A stretch of DNA of 64,000 nucleotides, taken from positions 1-64,000 of the forward strand of contig JAEULA010000028.1 of NCBI GenBank assembly GCA_016793165.1, written 5' to 3'. A program made the position numbers and the translations under genes. The stretch comes from Alphaproteobacteria bacterium. GTDB taxonomy: Bacteria; Pseudomonadota; Alphaproteobacteria; CACIAM-22H2. Below are positions 50,727 through 59,194 of this stretch, in pieces; positions within the stretch are counted from its first letter, which is position 1, and every line of letters starts with the position of its first letter. A model generated the notes under the pieces. The model ran no database searches and was not told where the DNA came from. It saw only the letters and a list, made by a program, of their open reading frames with translations.

Positions 50727-51692
50727 ATGGATCCGATGGTCGCTATCCGCGGTCTGTGCAAGGACTTCGGCACCATCCGCGCGGTCGACGACATTTCGTT
50801 CGACGTGCGCAAGGGCGAAGTCCTCGGATTCCTCGGCCCGAACGGCGCGGGCAAGTCGACGACCATGAAGATGATCACCGGCTTCCTCTCGCCCAGCGCG
50901 GGCAGCGCCACGATCTGCGGCCACGACGTCGCGGCGGAGCCGGTGAAGGCCAAGGCGCGGATCGGCTACCTGCCGGAGGGCGCACCCGCGTACCCGGACA
51001 TGACTCCCGCGAGCTTCCTCGGCTTCATCGCCGACATCCGCGGCATCCGCGGCGAGCAGCGCGGCAAGCGCATCGACTTCGTCGTCGAGCGCACGCAGAT
51101 CCGCCACGTGCTGCACCAGCCCATCGAGACGCTGTCCAAGGGCTTCAAGCGCCGCGTCGGCCTCGCGCAGGCGATCCTCCACGATCCCGACGTGCTGGTC
51201 CTCGACGAGCCCACCGACGGCCTCGATCCCAACCAGAAGCACGAGGTGCGCGGCCTGATCAGCGAGCTCGCGCACGACAAGGCGACGATCATCTCGACCC
51301 ACATCCTCGAGGAGGTCGACGCGGTCTGCTCGCGGGCGCTGATCATCGCCCAGGGCCGCATCGTCGCCGACGGCACGCCGCGCGAGCTGGAATCGCGCTC
51401 GCGCTGGCACAACGCGGTGTCGATGATCCTGCCCAGCGCGAAGGTGGCCGCCCTGCGCGAGGCCCTCGCCCGCGTCCGCAACGTGGTCGCGATCGAGGAC
51501 GCGGTCGGCGAGGACAATCTCTCCTGCGTCACCGCCTTCACCCGGCCCGGCGCCTCGCTCGTCGGCGAGTTGGGCGCGATCGGCCGCGACCCCGCGCTGT
51601 CGATCGAGGAGATCCGCGTCGAGCGCGGCCGCCTCGACGAGGTCTTCCGTCAGGTCACCACCACCTCCGCCAACCCGCGAGCCGCCGCATGA
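50727..51692 (+). CDS. ABC transporter ATP-binding protein, GldA-like
   Basis: ATPase of 321 residues for an ABC-2 type exporter. Walker A is GPNGAGKSTTMKM (about 38-50), Q-loop region YLPEGAPAYPDMT, signature LSKGFKRRVGLAQ, Walker B VLVLDEPTDGLDPNQ and switch His in ISTHILEE. A C-terminal extension of about 90 residues (ILPSAKVAALREAL...) matches GldA-like proteins. AGGGAGTTGC lies eight bases before the ATG. The permease starts within its stop codon region (4-base overlap). With the next three genes it forms an exporter whose cargo is unknown. Confidence 0.93.
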   Translation: MDPMVAIRGLCKDFGTIRAVDDISFDVRKGEVLGFLGPNGAGKSTTMKMITGFLSPSAGSATICGHDVAAEPVKAKARIGYLPEGAPAYPDMTPASFLGFIADIRGIRGEQRGKRIDFVVERTQIRHVLHQPIETLSKGFKRRVGLAQAILHDPDVLVLDEPTDGLDPNQKHEVRGLISELAHDKATIISTHILEEVDAVCSRALIIAQGRIVADGTPRELESRSRWHNAVSMILPSAKVAALREALARVRNVVAIEDAVGEDNLSCVTAFTRPGASLVGELGAIGRDPALSIEEIRVERGRLDEVFRQVTTTSANPRAAA

Positions 51693-52423
51693 GCCAGACC
51701 CTCACGATCTTCCGCCGGGAGTTCGCCGGATACTTCGCGACGCCCGTCGCCTACGTCTTCCTGGTGGTCTTCCTGGCCTTCGCGGCCGCGCTGACGTTCT
51801 ACCTCGGCAACTTCTTCGAGCGCGGCCAAGCCGACCTCCAGTCCTTCTTCATGTGGCATCCCTGGCTCTACCTGTTCCTGATCCCGGCGATCGCGATGCG
51901 CCTGTGGTCGGAGGAGCGCAAGCAGGGGACCATCGAGCTGTTCCTGACGCTGCCGATCAGCCTGGCTCAGGCCGTGCTCGGCAAGTTCCTGGCGGCATGG
52001 GCGTTCTGCGCGGTCGCCCTGGCGCTGACGGCGCCGATCTGGATCACGGTCAACTGGCTCGGCACGCCCGACAACGGCGTCATCGTCGCCGGCTATCTCG
52101 GCAGCCTGCTGATGGCGGGCGGCATCCTCGCGATCGGCGCGTGCATCTCGGCGACGACGAAGAACCAGGTCATCGCCTTCGTCGTCACCGCGGCGCTCGC
52201 CTTCATCTTCACCGTCAGCGGCACCGGCTTCGTCCTGAACTTCTTCGCGGGATGGGCGCCCGACTGGCTGAGCGAGGCGATCCGGTCGTTCAGCTTCCTC
52301 ACGCATTTCAACGCGCTCAACCGCGGCGTGATCGATCTCAAGGACTTGTTCTTCTTCGGCTCGCTGATCGCGCTGTTCCTGTTCGCGAACGCGATCGTGG
52401 TCGATCTCAAGAAGGCAGGCTGA
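51689..52423 (+). CDS. ABC-2 type transporter permease, GldF-like
   Basis: Membrane protein of 244 residues with six helices. The opening LTIFRREFAGYFATPVAYVF is the family signature, followed by the LFLIPAIAMRLWSEERKQGTIELFLTLPIS block that contacts the ATPase. The size and motifs match the GldF / NosY-like subgroup. It overlaps the ATPase gene by 4 bases and precedes the GldG-like gene by 3 bases, forming a tight operon. Confidence 0.93.
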   Translation: MSQTLTIFRREFAGYFATPVAYVFLVVFLAFAAALTFYLGNFFERGQADLQSFFMWHPWLYLFLIPAIAMRLWSEERKQGTIELFLTLPISLAQAVLGKFLAAWAFCAVALALTAPIWITVNWLGTPDNGVIVAGYLGSLLMAGGILAIGACISATTKNQVIAFVVTAALAFIFTVSGTGFVLNFFAGWAPDWLSEAIRSFSFLTHFNALNRGVIDLKDLFFFGSLIALFLFANAIVVDLKKAG

Positions 52424-52426
52424 GCC

Positions 52427-54355
52427 ATGGCATCCTCCTCCCTTCAGCGCGGCACCCTCGCGATCCTCGGCCTCGCCTTCGCGGTGATCGCCTTCGTCGC
52501 CACGAACATCGTGGTCGACCGGCGGGCCACCGGCCTGCGCGCCGACCTCACGCAGGAGAAGCTCTTCACGCTGTCGCCGGGCACGCGCAGCGTGCTGGCG
52601 AAGATCGACGAGCCGGTGACGCTGCGGCTCTACGTGTCAGACCGCCTCGTGCGGGAGATCCCGTCCTACGGCGTCTACGCCGCGCGCGTCCGCGAGCTGC
52701 TCGAGGAGTATCGCGCCGCGGCCAACGGCAAGGTCCGCCTCCAGATCATCGATCCGCAGCCCTTCTCCGACGACGAGGACCGCGCGGTGGCGATGGGCCT
52801 GCAGGGCGTGCCCGTGAACCAGAGCGGCGAACTCGTCTATTTCGGGCTCGCCGGGACGAGCAGTGCCGACAAGGACGGGACCATCCCGTTCCTCCAGCCC
52901 GAGCGCGAGCGCTTCCTCGAATACGACCTGACGAAGCTGATCTTCGACCTCGTCACCACGAAGAAGAAGACCATCGGCCTGCTGTCGTCGCTGCCCCTCG
53001 CCGGCCAGTTCATGGGCCCGCGGGTGCCGCCGCAGCCCTGGGTCATCCACGACCAGCTGGCGCAGTTCTTCGACGTCCAGCGCATCGAGCGCGACGCGAC
53101 CGTCATCCCCGAGACGGTGAGCGTGCTGATGCTCGTGCACCCAAAGGATCTGCCGGACCCGACGCTCTACGCCATCGACCAGTTCGTGCTGCGCGGCGGC
53201 CGCGTGATCGCCTTCGTCGATCCGCACGCCGAGGGCGAGATGAGCCGCCCCGGTCCGGCGGCCCAGACCGGCCAGACGAGCTCGAACATCCCGCGGCTGC
53301 TGAAGTCCTGGGGGCTCGAGCTGGTCGAGGGCAAGATCGCCGGCGACCGCCAGGCGGCGCGGCGCGTCAATGCCGGCGACGCGCAGCGCGTCCGCTCGGT
53401 CGACTATCTGGCCTGGCTGACGCTGCGCGATGCCGCCCTCGCGAAGAGCGACGTCCTGCTCGCCGAGGTGCAGGCCCTCAACTTCGCGTCGGCCGGCATC
53501 CTCAAGCCGATTCCCGACAGCGGCCTCCAGGTGACGCCGCTGGTGCAGACGTCGACCCAGTCGCAGGCGCTCGATGTCGAGCCGCTGAAGTTCGCACCCG
53601 ACCCGGTCGCGCTGCTGGCGAACTTCAAGCCGTCGGGCGAGCGGTTCACGCTGGTCGCGCGCGTGCGCGGCGCGATCAAGACCGCCTTCCCCGAGGGCGC
53701 GCCGAAGGCGGAGAAGAAGGAGGGCGAGGAGAACGCAGACAAGCCGGCCCCCGCCCTGCCGGCGCATCTCGCGGAGTCGAAGGAGCCGATCAACGTGATC
53801 GTCGTCGCCGACACCGACATGCTCGAGGACCGCTTCTGGGCCCAGGTGCAGGAGTTCTTCGGCCAGCGCCTCGCCGTGCCGATCGCGAACAACGGCGACT
53901 TCGTGATCAACGCGATCGACCACCTCGCCGGCAGCAACGACCTGATCTCGCTGCGCTCGCGCGGCCAGTCGGCCCGCCCCTTCACGGTGGTGCAGGAGAT
54001 CCAACGTCAGGCCGAGCTCGCGTTCCGCGCCAAGGAGCGCGCGCTCACCGACAAGCTGAAGGAGACCGAGGCGAAGCTGAAGGAGCTCCAGGTCAAGGAG
54101 CAGGGCGAGGGTGCCGCGCGCGCACTGGTGACCGCAGGGCAGCAGCAGGCGATCGACCAGTTCCGCGCCGAGATGCTCGACACGCGCCGCCAGCTGCGCG
54201 ACGTGCAGTTCGATCTCCGCCGGGACATCCAGTCGCTCGAGACGACCGTCCGCGCGGTCAACATCGGCCTGATCCCGGCGCTGATCGCCCTCTTCGCACT
54301 CGGCCTCGGCTGGTGGCGCGTGCATCGGCGCCGCTCCGCCTCCGGCACCGCCTGA
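52427..54355 (+). CDS. GldG-like ABC transporter auxiliary protein
   Basis: Protein of 642 residues. An N-terminal helix (GTLAILGLAFAVIAFVATNIVV) is followed by the DLTQEKLFTLSPGTRSVLAKI segment that opens the ABC_transp_aux (GldG) domain. A long periplasmic part follows, with a Lys/Glu-rich low-complexity stretch (PKAEKKEGEENADKP, about 450-470). Near residues 520-610 is a coiled coil rich in Lys, Gln and Glu (AKERALTDKLKETEAKLKEL), and a last helix (IGLIPALIALFALGLGWW) ends at a basic tail. The layout matches GldG partners of ABC-2 exporters. It is co-transcribed with the permease and the DUF4340 gene. Confidence 0.9.
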   Translation: MASSSLQRGTLAILGLAFAVIAFVATNIVVDRRATGLRADLTQEKLFTLSPGTRSVLAKIDEPVTLRLYVSDRLVREIPSYGVYAARVRELLEEYRAAANGKVRLQIIDPQPFSDDEDRAVAMGLQGVPVNQSGELVYFGLAGTSSADKDGTIPFLQPERERFLEYDLTKLIFDLVTTKKKTIGLLSSLPLAGQFMGPRVPPQPWVIHDQLAQFFDVQRIERDATVIPETVSVLMLVHPKDLPDPTLYAIDQFVLRGGRVIAFVDPHAEGEMSRPGPAAQTGQTSSNIPRLLKSWGLELVEGKIAGDRQAARRVNAGDAQRVRSVDYLAWLTLRDAALAKSDVLLAEVQALNFASAGILKPIPDSGLQVTPLVQTSTQSQALDVEPLKFAPDPVALLANFKPSGERFTLVARVRGAIKTAFPEGAPKAEKKEGEENADKPAPALPAHLAESKEPINVIVVADTDMLEDRFWAQVQEFFGQRLAVPIANNGDFVINAIDHLAGSNDLISLRSRGQSARPFTVVQEIQRQAELAFRAKERALTDKLKETEAKLKELQVKEQGEGAARALVTAGQQQAIDQFRAEMLDTRRQLRDVQFDLRRDIQSLETTVRAVNIGLIPALIALFALGLGWWRVHRRRSASGTA

Positions 54356-54376
54356 CCATCGACGGGAGAATCGACG

Positions 54377-55441
54377 ATGCGCCTCATCACGCTCGGGATC
54401 CTCGGCGGCGTCGCCGCCGTCGCCGCGATCGCCGCCGTCACGCTCGTCCCCACCGGGGAGAACCCGGATGCCAAGCTCGGCGAGCGCATGTTCCCGGAAC
54501 TCGCCGCGAAGTCGGAGGACGTCCGTTCGATCGAGTTGCAGCGGCCGGAGGGCACGATCGCCATCGCCCGGGACGGCGACGCGTGGCGGGTTCCCGCGAA
54601 GCTCGGCTACCCCGCGGACAGCGCCAAGGTCCGCCAGCTCTTCGTCGAGGTCACCGCCCTGCGCACGCTCGAGGCGAAGACGCGCAACCGCGACCTCTAC
54701 GCCTCGCTCGAGGTCGAGGATCGCGACCAGAAGGATGCCAAGTCGACCCGGGTCGCCTTCAAGAACGCCCAGGGCCAGGACATCCTCGCCCTGCTCGCCG
54801 GCAAGAACCGGTACGGCCGCGGCGGCGGCGGCGACGACGCCGTCTATGTCCGCAAGGCCGGCGACGCCCAGGCCTGGCTCGCGCGCGGCCGCCTGACCGT
54901 CAATCGCGAGACGGTGCACTGGCTCGACCGCGAGATCACGAATGTCGCCCGCGACCGCGTCCACGAGGCGGTCGTCCGCCACGCCGACGGCACGGTCGTC
55001 ACCGTCCGCCGCGCCTCGCCGGGCGATCGCGATTTCGCGGTCGCCGACGTGCCCGAAGGGCGCAAGGCGAAGTCGAGCTGGGAGATCAACAGCGTCGCCG
55101 GCGCGTTCGAGAAGCTCGAACTGGACGATGTGCGCAAGGCCGGCGAGGCGACGATCGCCGCCGACGGCCCGAGCGCCATGGTCACCACCTATGACGGGCT
55201 CGCCGTCACCGCGCGCTTCGGGGAGGCCGACGGCGCCACCTGGGTGGCGATCACCGCGACGGCCGCCCCGCCTGCGACGCTGCCCGAGGGCATCTCGGGC
55301 CTGAAGAAGCCCGACGAGGTGAAGGCGGAGGCCGACGCGATCAATCGACGCGTCGGTCCCTGGCTCTACAAGCTGCCGTCCTTCAACCTCGACAACATGC
55401 GGCGCAAGCTCGAGGACCTGCTCGAGCCGAAGTCCTCCTGA
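54377..55441 (+). CDS. DUF4340-domain periplasmic-facing protein of the Gld-type exporter
   Basis: Protein of 354 residues. One N-terminal hydrophobic segment (LITLGILGGVAAVAAIAAVTL) anchors a periplasmic part that is rich in short beta strands (VRSIELQRPEGTIAIARDGD, VRVPAKLGYPAD-like, KNRYGRGGGGDDAVYVRK). The DUF4340 pattern (K..Y.......V.......LRT.E.KT.....Y..LEVED) is clear near residues 70-120. It ends LYKLPSFNLDNMRRKLEDLL. GGGAGA is ten bases before the ATG. Together with the GldG-like protein it would complete the exporter; function in substrate handling is inferred. It converges with the cyclophilin genes, 6 bases between stops. Confidence 0.88.
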   Translation: MRLITLGILGGVAAVAAIAAVTLVPTGENPDAKLGERMFPELAAKSEDVRSIELQRPEGTIAIARDGDAWRVPAKLGYPADSAKVRQLFVEVTALRTLEAKTRNRDLYASLEVEDRDQKDAKSTRVAFKNAQGQDILALLAGKNRYGRGGGGDDAVYVRKAGDAQAWLARGRLTVNRETVHWLDREITNVARDRVHEAVVRHADGTVVTVRRASPGDRDFAVADVPEGRKAKSSWEINSVAGAFEKLELDDVRKAGEATIAADGPSAMVTTYDGLAVTARFGEADGATWVAITATAAPPATLPEGISGLKKPDEVKAEADAINRRVGPWLYKLPSFNLDNMRRKLEDLLEPKSS

Positions 55442-55447
55442 CGTCCG

Positions 55448-55912
55448 TCAGCCCGCCGACGCGACGCGCATCCGGACGATCTTGTCCGGATTGCGCGGCG
55501 GCTCGCCGCGCTTGATCGCATCGATGTGCTCCATGCCGTCGGTCACCTGGCCCCAGACCGTGTACTGGCCGTTGAGGAAACTGCCCTCGGCGAACATGAT
55601 GAAGAACTGGCTGTCGGCGCTGTTGGGATCGTTGGTCCGCGCCATGCCGCAGGTGCCGCGCACATAGGGCTCCTTCGAGAACTCGGCGGGCAGCTTCTTT
55701 CCGGAGCCGCTCGTGCCGGTGCCCGTCGGATCGCCGGTCTGCGCCATGAAGCCGTCGATCACGCGATGAAAGACGATGCCGTCGTAGAAGCCGTCATTGG
55801 CGAGCTCCTTGATGCGCGCGACGTGCTTGGGCGCGAGGTCGGGCCGCAGCCTGATCGTCACGCGCCCGGATGGAACGTCGAGCCAGAGCGTGTTGTCGAG
55901 ATCGGTCGTCAT
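55448..55912 (-). CDS. Peptidyl-prolyl isomerase, cyclophilin type (cytosolic)
   Basis: Cyclophilin of 154 residues without signal peptide. The core FHRVIDGFMAQTGDPTGTG, the PAEFSKEPYVRGTCGMARTNDPNSADSQFFIMF block and GQYTVWGQVTDGM contain the conserved Arg (HRVI), Phe, Met, Gln and Asn positions of the active site; the usual Trp in the loop is replaced as in many bacterial PPIs. It starts 5 bases after the stop of the exported cyclophilin and shares most of its sequence with it, a recent tandem duplication. Confidence 0.95.
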   Translation of the reverse strand: MTTDLDNTLWLDVPSGRVTIRLRPDLAPKHVARIKELANDGFYDGIVFHRVIDGFMAQTGDPTGTGTSGSGKKLPAEFSKEPYVRGTCGMARTNDPNSADSQFFIMFAEGSFLNGQYTVWGQVTDGMEHIDAIKRGEPPRNPDKIVRMRVASAG

Positions 55913-55917
55913 TCAAG

Positions 55918-56466
55918 TCACTCCTTCACGTCGGCGGCCACCCGGAGCCGCACGATGCGGTCCGGCTGTCGTGGCGGCTCGCCCTTGGCGATCTGATCGA
56001 CGAACTGCATGCCGGCGATCACGCGCCCCCAGACCGTGTACTGGCCGTTCAGGTGCGGAGCGGGCTGGAACATGATGAAGAACTGGCTGTCGGCGCTGTT
56101 CGGATCGTTGGTCCGCGCCATGCCGAGGGTGCCGCGCACGAACGGCTCCTTGCTGAACTCGGCGTCGAGCTTGCGTCCCGACCCGCCGGTTCCCCGGCCT
56201 TGGGGATCGCCGGTCTGCGCCATGAAGCCATCGATCACGCGATGGAAGACGAGGCCATTGTAGAAGCCCGCGCGCGACAGCTCCTTGATGCGCGCGACGT
56301 GCTTGGGCGCGAGGTCGGGCCGCAGCTCGATGACGACCCGGCCGTCCTTGAGGTCGAGAAACAACGTGTTCTCGGGGTCGCGGACCTGCTGGGCGCGGGC
56401 CGACGCGGCGGCGAGGAGGACGGACGCGGCACCGAGCGATACGGAGCGGCGGGCGATTGGCTTCAA
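55918..56466 (-). CDS. Peptidyl-prolyl isomerase, cyclophilin type, exported
   Basis: Cyclophilin of 182 residues. The start is TTG at 56466, with AGGAG six bases upstream; an ATG 48 bases earlier would put an unlikely extension ahead. The N-terminal IARRSVSLGAASVLLAAASARAQQ is a signal peptide, so it folds proteins in the periplasm. The core is the same as in the next gene (FHRVIDGFMAQTGDPQG, FSKEPFVRGTLGMARTND). The two genes are an operon and paralogues; the tandem pair of exported and cytosolic forms is common in alphaproteobacteria. Confidence 0.9.
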   Translation of the reverse strand: MKPIARRSVSLGAASVLLAAASARAQQVRDPENTLFLDLKDGRVVIELRPDLAPKHVARIKELSRAGFYNGLVFHRVIDGFMAQTGDPQGRGTGGSGRKLDAEFSKEPFVRGTLGMARTNDPNSADSQFFIMFQPAPHLNGQYTVWGRVIAGMQFVDQIAKGEPPRQPDRIVRLRVAADVKE

Positions 56467-56584
56467 CGGAGTCTCCTGCGACGGAAAAACGGCCGCGGAG
56501 CATAGGAACCGCAATGCGGAAACGCAAACCGCCGGTCGCGATGCGCGACCGGCGGTTCGAGCGCGTTCGCGATGCGCGGCCCGA

Positions 56585-57277
56585 TCAGGCCATCAGCGCC
56601 GGCCGCTCGCGCGCGAAGAATGCCGCCTGGGTGCGGTTCGACACGCCGAGCTTCTTGAAGATCATCCGCAGATGGACCTTCACCGTCGTGTCGGTGATCC
56701 CGAGTTCGCGGGCGATCTGCTTGTTCGAGGCGCCGCGCGCGAGGCACCCGAGAATCTGCAATTCGCGATCGGTGAGTTTCGCGAGGCGCGCCGCGGTCTC
56801 GTCGCTGCCGACCGGAAGCGAGTCGTTGGACGGCAGGGCCGAGCCCGCCTCCGCGACCGGCTCCATGGTGCCGCCACCGGATTCGAGTACGCTGGTCGAG
56901 ACGTAGGTGCCGCCGTCACGCACGATCTGGATGATCTGGGCCAGCACCGACAACGGCTGGTTCTTGACGATGTAGCCGCGCGCGCCGCGGCGGACCGCCT
57001 CGACCTGGTAGCGCGACTGCCCCGATCCCGAGAGCACGACGACGGGGACGCTCGGAAAATCCCGGACCAGGGCGCCGAGGCCGTCGAAATTGGCGAAACC
57101 GGGCATCAGAAGATCAAGCAGCACGACGTCCACGTCGGGATTGCCCTTGAGGAGCGAGTACGCCGAGTCGTAGCTGTCGGCCTCGAGCACTTCCGTGCCA
57201 TTGCCCATCATGGCCTCGAGACCATCGGCGACCGCCGTGCGGAACATCGCGTGGTCATCTGCAAGCAACAGCTTCAT
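56585..57277 (-). CDS. NarL/FixJ-type response regulator
   Basis: Regulator of 230 residues. The receiver domain has LLADDH (acidic pocket), the phospho-Asp in VVLLDLLMPG (about 54), Ser in VVLSGSG and Lys in YIVKNQPLS. A linker rich in Gly, Pro and Ala follows, then the LuxR-type helix-turn-helix with LTDRELQILGCLARGASNKQIARELGIT and VKVHLRMIFKKLGVSNRTQ. The ATG at 57277 gives the normal MKLLLADDH start. It has its own promoter-like pair about 90-120 bases upstream. No kinase gene is adjacent; the orphan kinase at 49055 is a possible partner, and the Tad locus next to it may be a target. Confidence 0.93.
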   Translation of the reverse strand: MKLLLADDHAMFRTAVADGLEAMMGNGTEVLEADSYDSAYSLLKGNPDVDVVLLDLLMPGFANFDGLGALVRDFPSVPVVVLSGSGQSRYQVEAVRRGARGYIVKNQPLSVLAQIIQIVRDGGTYVSTSVLESGGGTMEPVAEAGSALPSNDSLPVGSDETAARLAKLTDRELQILGCLARGASNKQIARELGITDTTVKVHLRMIFKKLGVSNRTQAAFFARERPALMA

Positions 57278-57320
57278 GGGACCGTCCAAACGCCTTCTGC
57301 AACCGCGATGTTTCAACTTC

Positions 57321-57337
57321 CGCGAGAAAAAATCGCG
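57321..57337 (-). promoter_or_regulatory. Short inverted repeat in the regulator leader
   Basis: CGCGA-N7-TCGCG with an AT-rich centre (minus strand CGCGATTTTTTCTCGCG), 44 bases before the regulator ATG and downstream of the candidate promoter. It could be an autoregulatory site. Confidence 0.35.
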
Positions 57338-57366
57338 TCAGCAACAGAGTTACTCCGGGCGAATTA

Positions 57367-57396
57367 ATAATCGGTAAGCCCCGCCACCCCCGTCAA
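57367..57396 (-). promoter_or_regulatory. Candidate promoter of the NarL-type regulator gene
   Basis: On the minus strand TTGACG, 18 bases, GATTAT, in an AT-richer patch, about 85 bases from -10 to ATG. It matches sigma-70 consensus at 5 of 6 and 4 of 6 positions. The 202-base gap otherwise holds nothing I can name. Confidence 0.5.
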
Positions 57397-57479
57397 GGCC
57401 AACAAGCACAGGCTGTGGAGCGGAGGGCAAGATTCGGCTTCAAGATGCTGGATTGCCGCCGGGCCCGCCCCATACCCCG

Positions 57480-59183
57480 TCAATGGACCAGTCTCAGGTT
57501 CGTGAGATGGGCCCCCACCTCGCGGAAGATGGCCCGAAGGTCGCGACCGTCGGGCGTCAGGAAGAAGTAGCCCGGTCCGCTTGCGCACCCGCGCTCGTTG
57601 AAGGTCTCGAGGATCGAGGTCGGCGGGCTGGCATAGAGCAGGATCACGAAGATTTTCACGCCCTTCTCCTTGATTGCCGAGCAGACCTCCACGGTGCGCC
57701 GATTGAGCTCCCGCACCGGGTCACTGCCCAGCGGGCGCGTCGACCAGTCGCCATAGGCGCTGGTGCAGCAGGACTGCACGGAATCGGGGGTCCCGTCCCC
57801 CATCTCGTTCTGACCGTCGGTGAACAGCACGATCACCTTCTCTGCAAGTGCGTCGTAGTCCCTCGGCATCCCGCGGGGCGTGGACGTCGCGAGCCGGCTG
57901 GTTGCGCCGTACGCGTAGCCGGGGACGTCCTCCCACCAGGGGCGCCATTGCGGGCTCAGCAAGCGCCAGGCCCAGGAGAAGCCGAGGGTCGAGGTCGTCC
58001 CGTTCGTGGCTCCGACCTGCAGTCCGGCGATGTGCTGCTTGGCGACGTCCTTGTAGGGCTGCAGCGGAAGGATCGGATAGCCGCACCCGCGATTGGGGCC
58101 GGCCGCGTGATTGCCGGAGCCCCAGCCGACCAACTCGCGGTTGTCACGCGCACCCGGGACCGGCCAGTCCGGCCAGGTCTCCGCGGTGGTCGCCGGGGAC
58201 CATGGATTGGGGCCGGCGTAGGTGACGCCGGCCCAGCGTACCGTCGCCGAGCTCGGGGCCCAGAAATACGGGGCGAACGGGGACTCCGCCGGCGTGGCGT
58301 CCGCGCGGGCTTCCTCGAACGGCGCCGGGCGCGCCATGACGCAGCCCTTCCAGCTGTTCCCGGGTCCGGGTCCGCCCCAGGGAACCGCACGGATGAGCGC
58401 CGGATCGACGATCGGCGGCACCCCGCCGGGGCGGCCGCGCGACGGTCCGACATTCACCGTGGCGACGAAGGGCACGATGCCGACCACGAGGGAGTGATTC
58501 ATGCGACAGCGCGGATCGCCTGCCCCGCCGGGACATTCGAGCGTTCCCCGCTCGTTGGCGGTCGCGCCGTAGACGATGTCCAGGAGGTCGTTGGCGCCGC
58601 TCTTGAGATTGGCCAGGCGCGATCCGATCGCCATCGAGTTCGTCGTGTCGAGCGCGAGCACCATCTCCATCGTGCGTTGGCTCTTCATCGCGGTCGCCGA
58701 GGCGGAGATCACGAAGTCGGAGACGCCGGTCCCGCTGCCCGGCAGCAGCGCCGCGAAAACTCCGACGAGCAGGACGGGGATGTTGGCGCGGGCCGAGACC
58801 GTGACGCTCGCGCGGTCCGGCGCCGAGATCGCCACCGCCGGATCCGAGGCGCCCACGGTGGCGGCCGAGCGGCCGCTCTGGAAGTTGGCCCAGAAATAGC
58901 GCCGCGCGTCGCGCTCGACGGCCTCGTCGTTCGGCGGGTAGGAGACGACCACGCGGGCGCCGGCCAGCGCAGCGGCATCCACCGCCCGTTGCAGCTCGCC
59001 GCGCACGGACGCCAGCCGGACGTAGTCGATCGCCAATCCGGCTCCGATCAGGAGCGGAATGAGCGCGAAGGCGGCGATGATCGCGACGCTTGCCCGGCGG
59101 GACCGGGCGCCGGTTCCCGGCGTCCCGGTCCATCGACCGATCAGGCTCTTCGTCGTGCGCAGCAAGCGATGTCCCTCCTTCAT
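57480..59183 (-). CDS. tadG: TadG-like pilus assembly protein with von Willebrand A domain
   Basis: Protein of 567 residues. A basic start is followed by one helix, RRASVAIIAAFALIPLLIGAGLAIDYV (about 29-55), the signature of TadE/TadG-type pseudopilins, and by VRGELQRAVDAAALAGA. A large extracytoplasmic vWA-like part has the MIDAS start LALDTTNSMAIG (about 180) and VIVLFTDGQNE (about 450), with many Cys (CPGGAGDPRC, SCC, GCGYP), so metal-dependent adhesion is likely. It is the last gene of the minus-strand Tad arm. It probably tunes the pilus tip or outer-membrane interaction; the cargo is inferred from the family. Confidence 0.85.
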   Translation of the reverse strand: MKEGHRLLRTTKSLIGRWTGTPGTGARSRRASVAIIAAFALIPLLIGAGLAIDYVRLASVRGELQRAVDAAALAGARVVVSYPPNDEAVERDARRYFWANFQSGRSAATVGASDPAVAISAPDRASVTVSARANIPVLLVGVFAALLPGSGTGVSDFVISASATAMKSQRTMEMVLALDTTNSMAIGSRLANLKSGANDLLDIVYGATANERGTLECPGGAGDPRCRMNHSLVVGIVPFVATVNVGPSRGRPGGVPPIVDPALIRAVPWGGPGPGNSWKGCVMARPAPFEEARADATPAESPFAPYFWAPSSATVRWAGVTYAGPNPWSPATTAETWPDWPVPGARDNRELVGWGSGNHAAGPNRGCGYPILPLQPYKDVAKQHIAGLQVGATNGTTSTLGFSWAWRLLSPQWRPWWEDVPGYAYGATSRLATSTPRGMPRDYDALAEKVIVLFTDGQNEMGDGTPDSVQSCCTSAYGDWSTRPLGSDPVRELNRRTVEVCSAIKEKGVKIFVILLYASPPTSILETFNERGCASGPGYFFLTPDGRDLRAIFREVGAHLTNLRLVH

Positions 59184-59194
59184 CGCCGCCTAGC

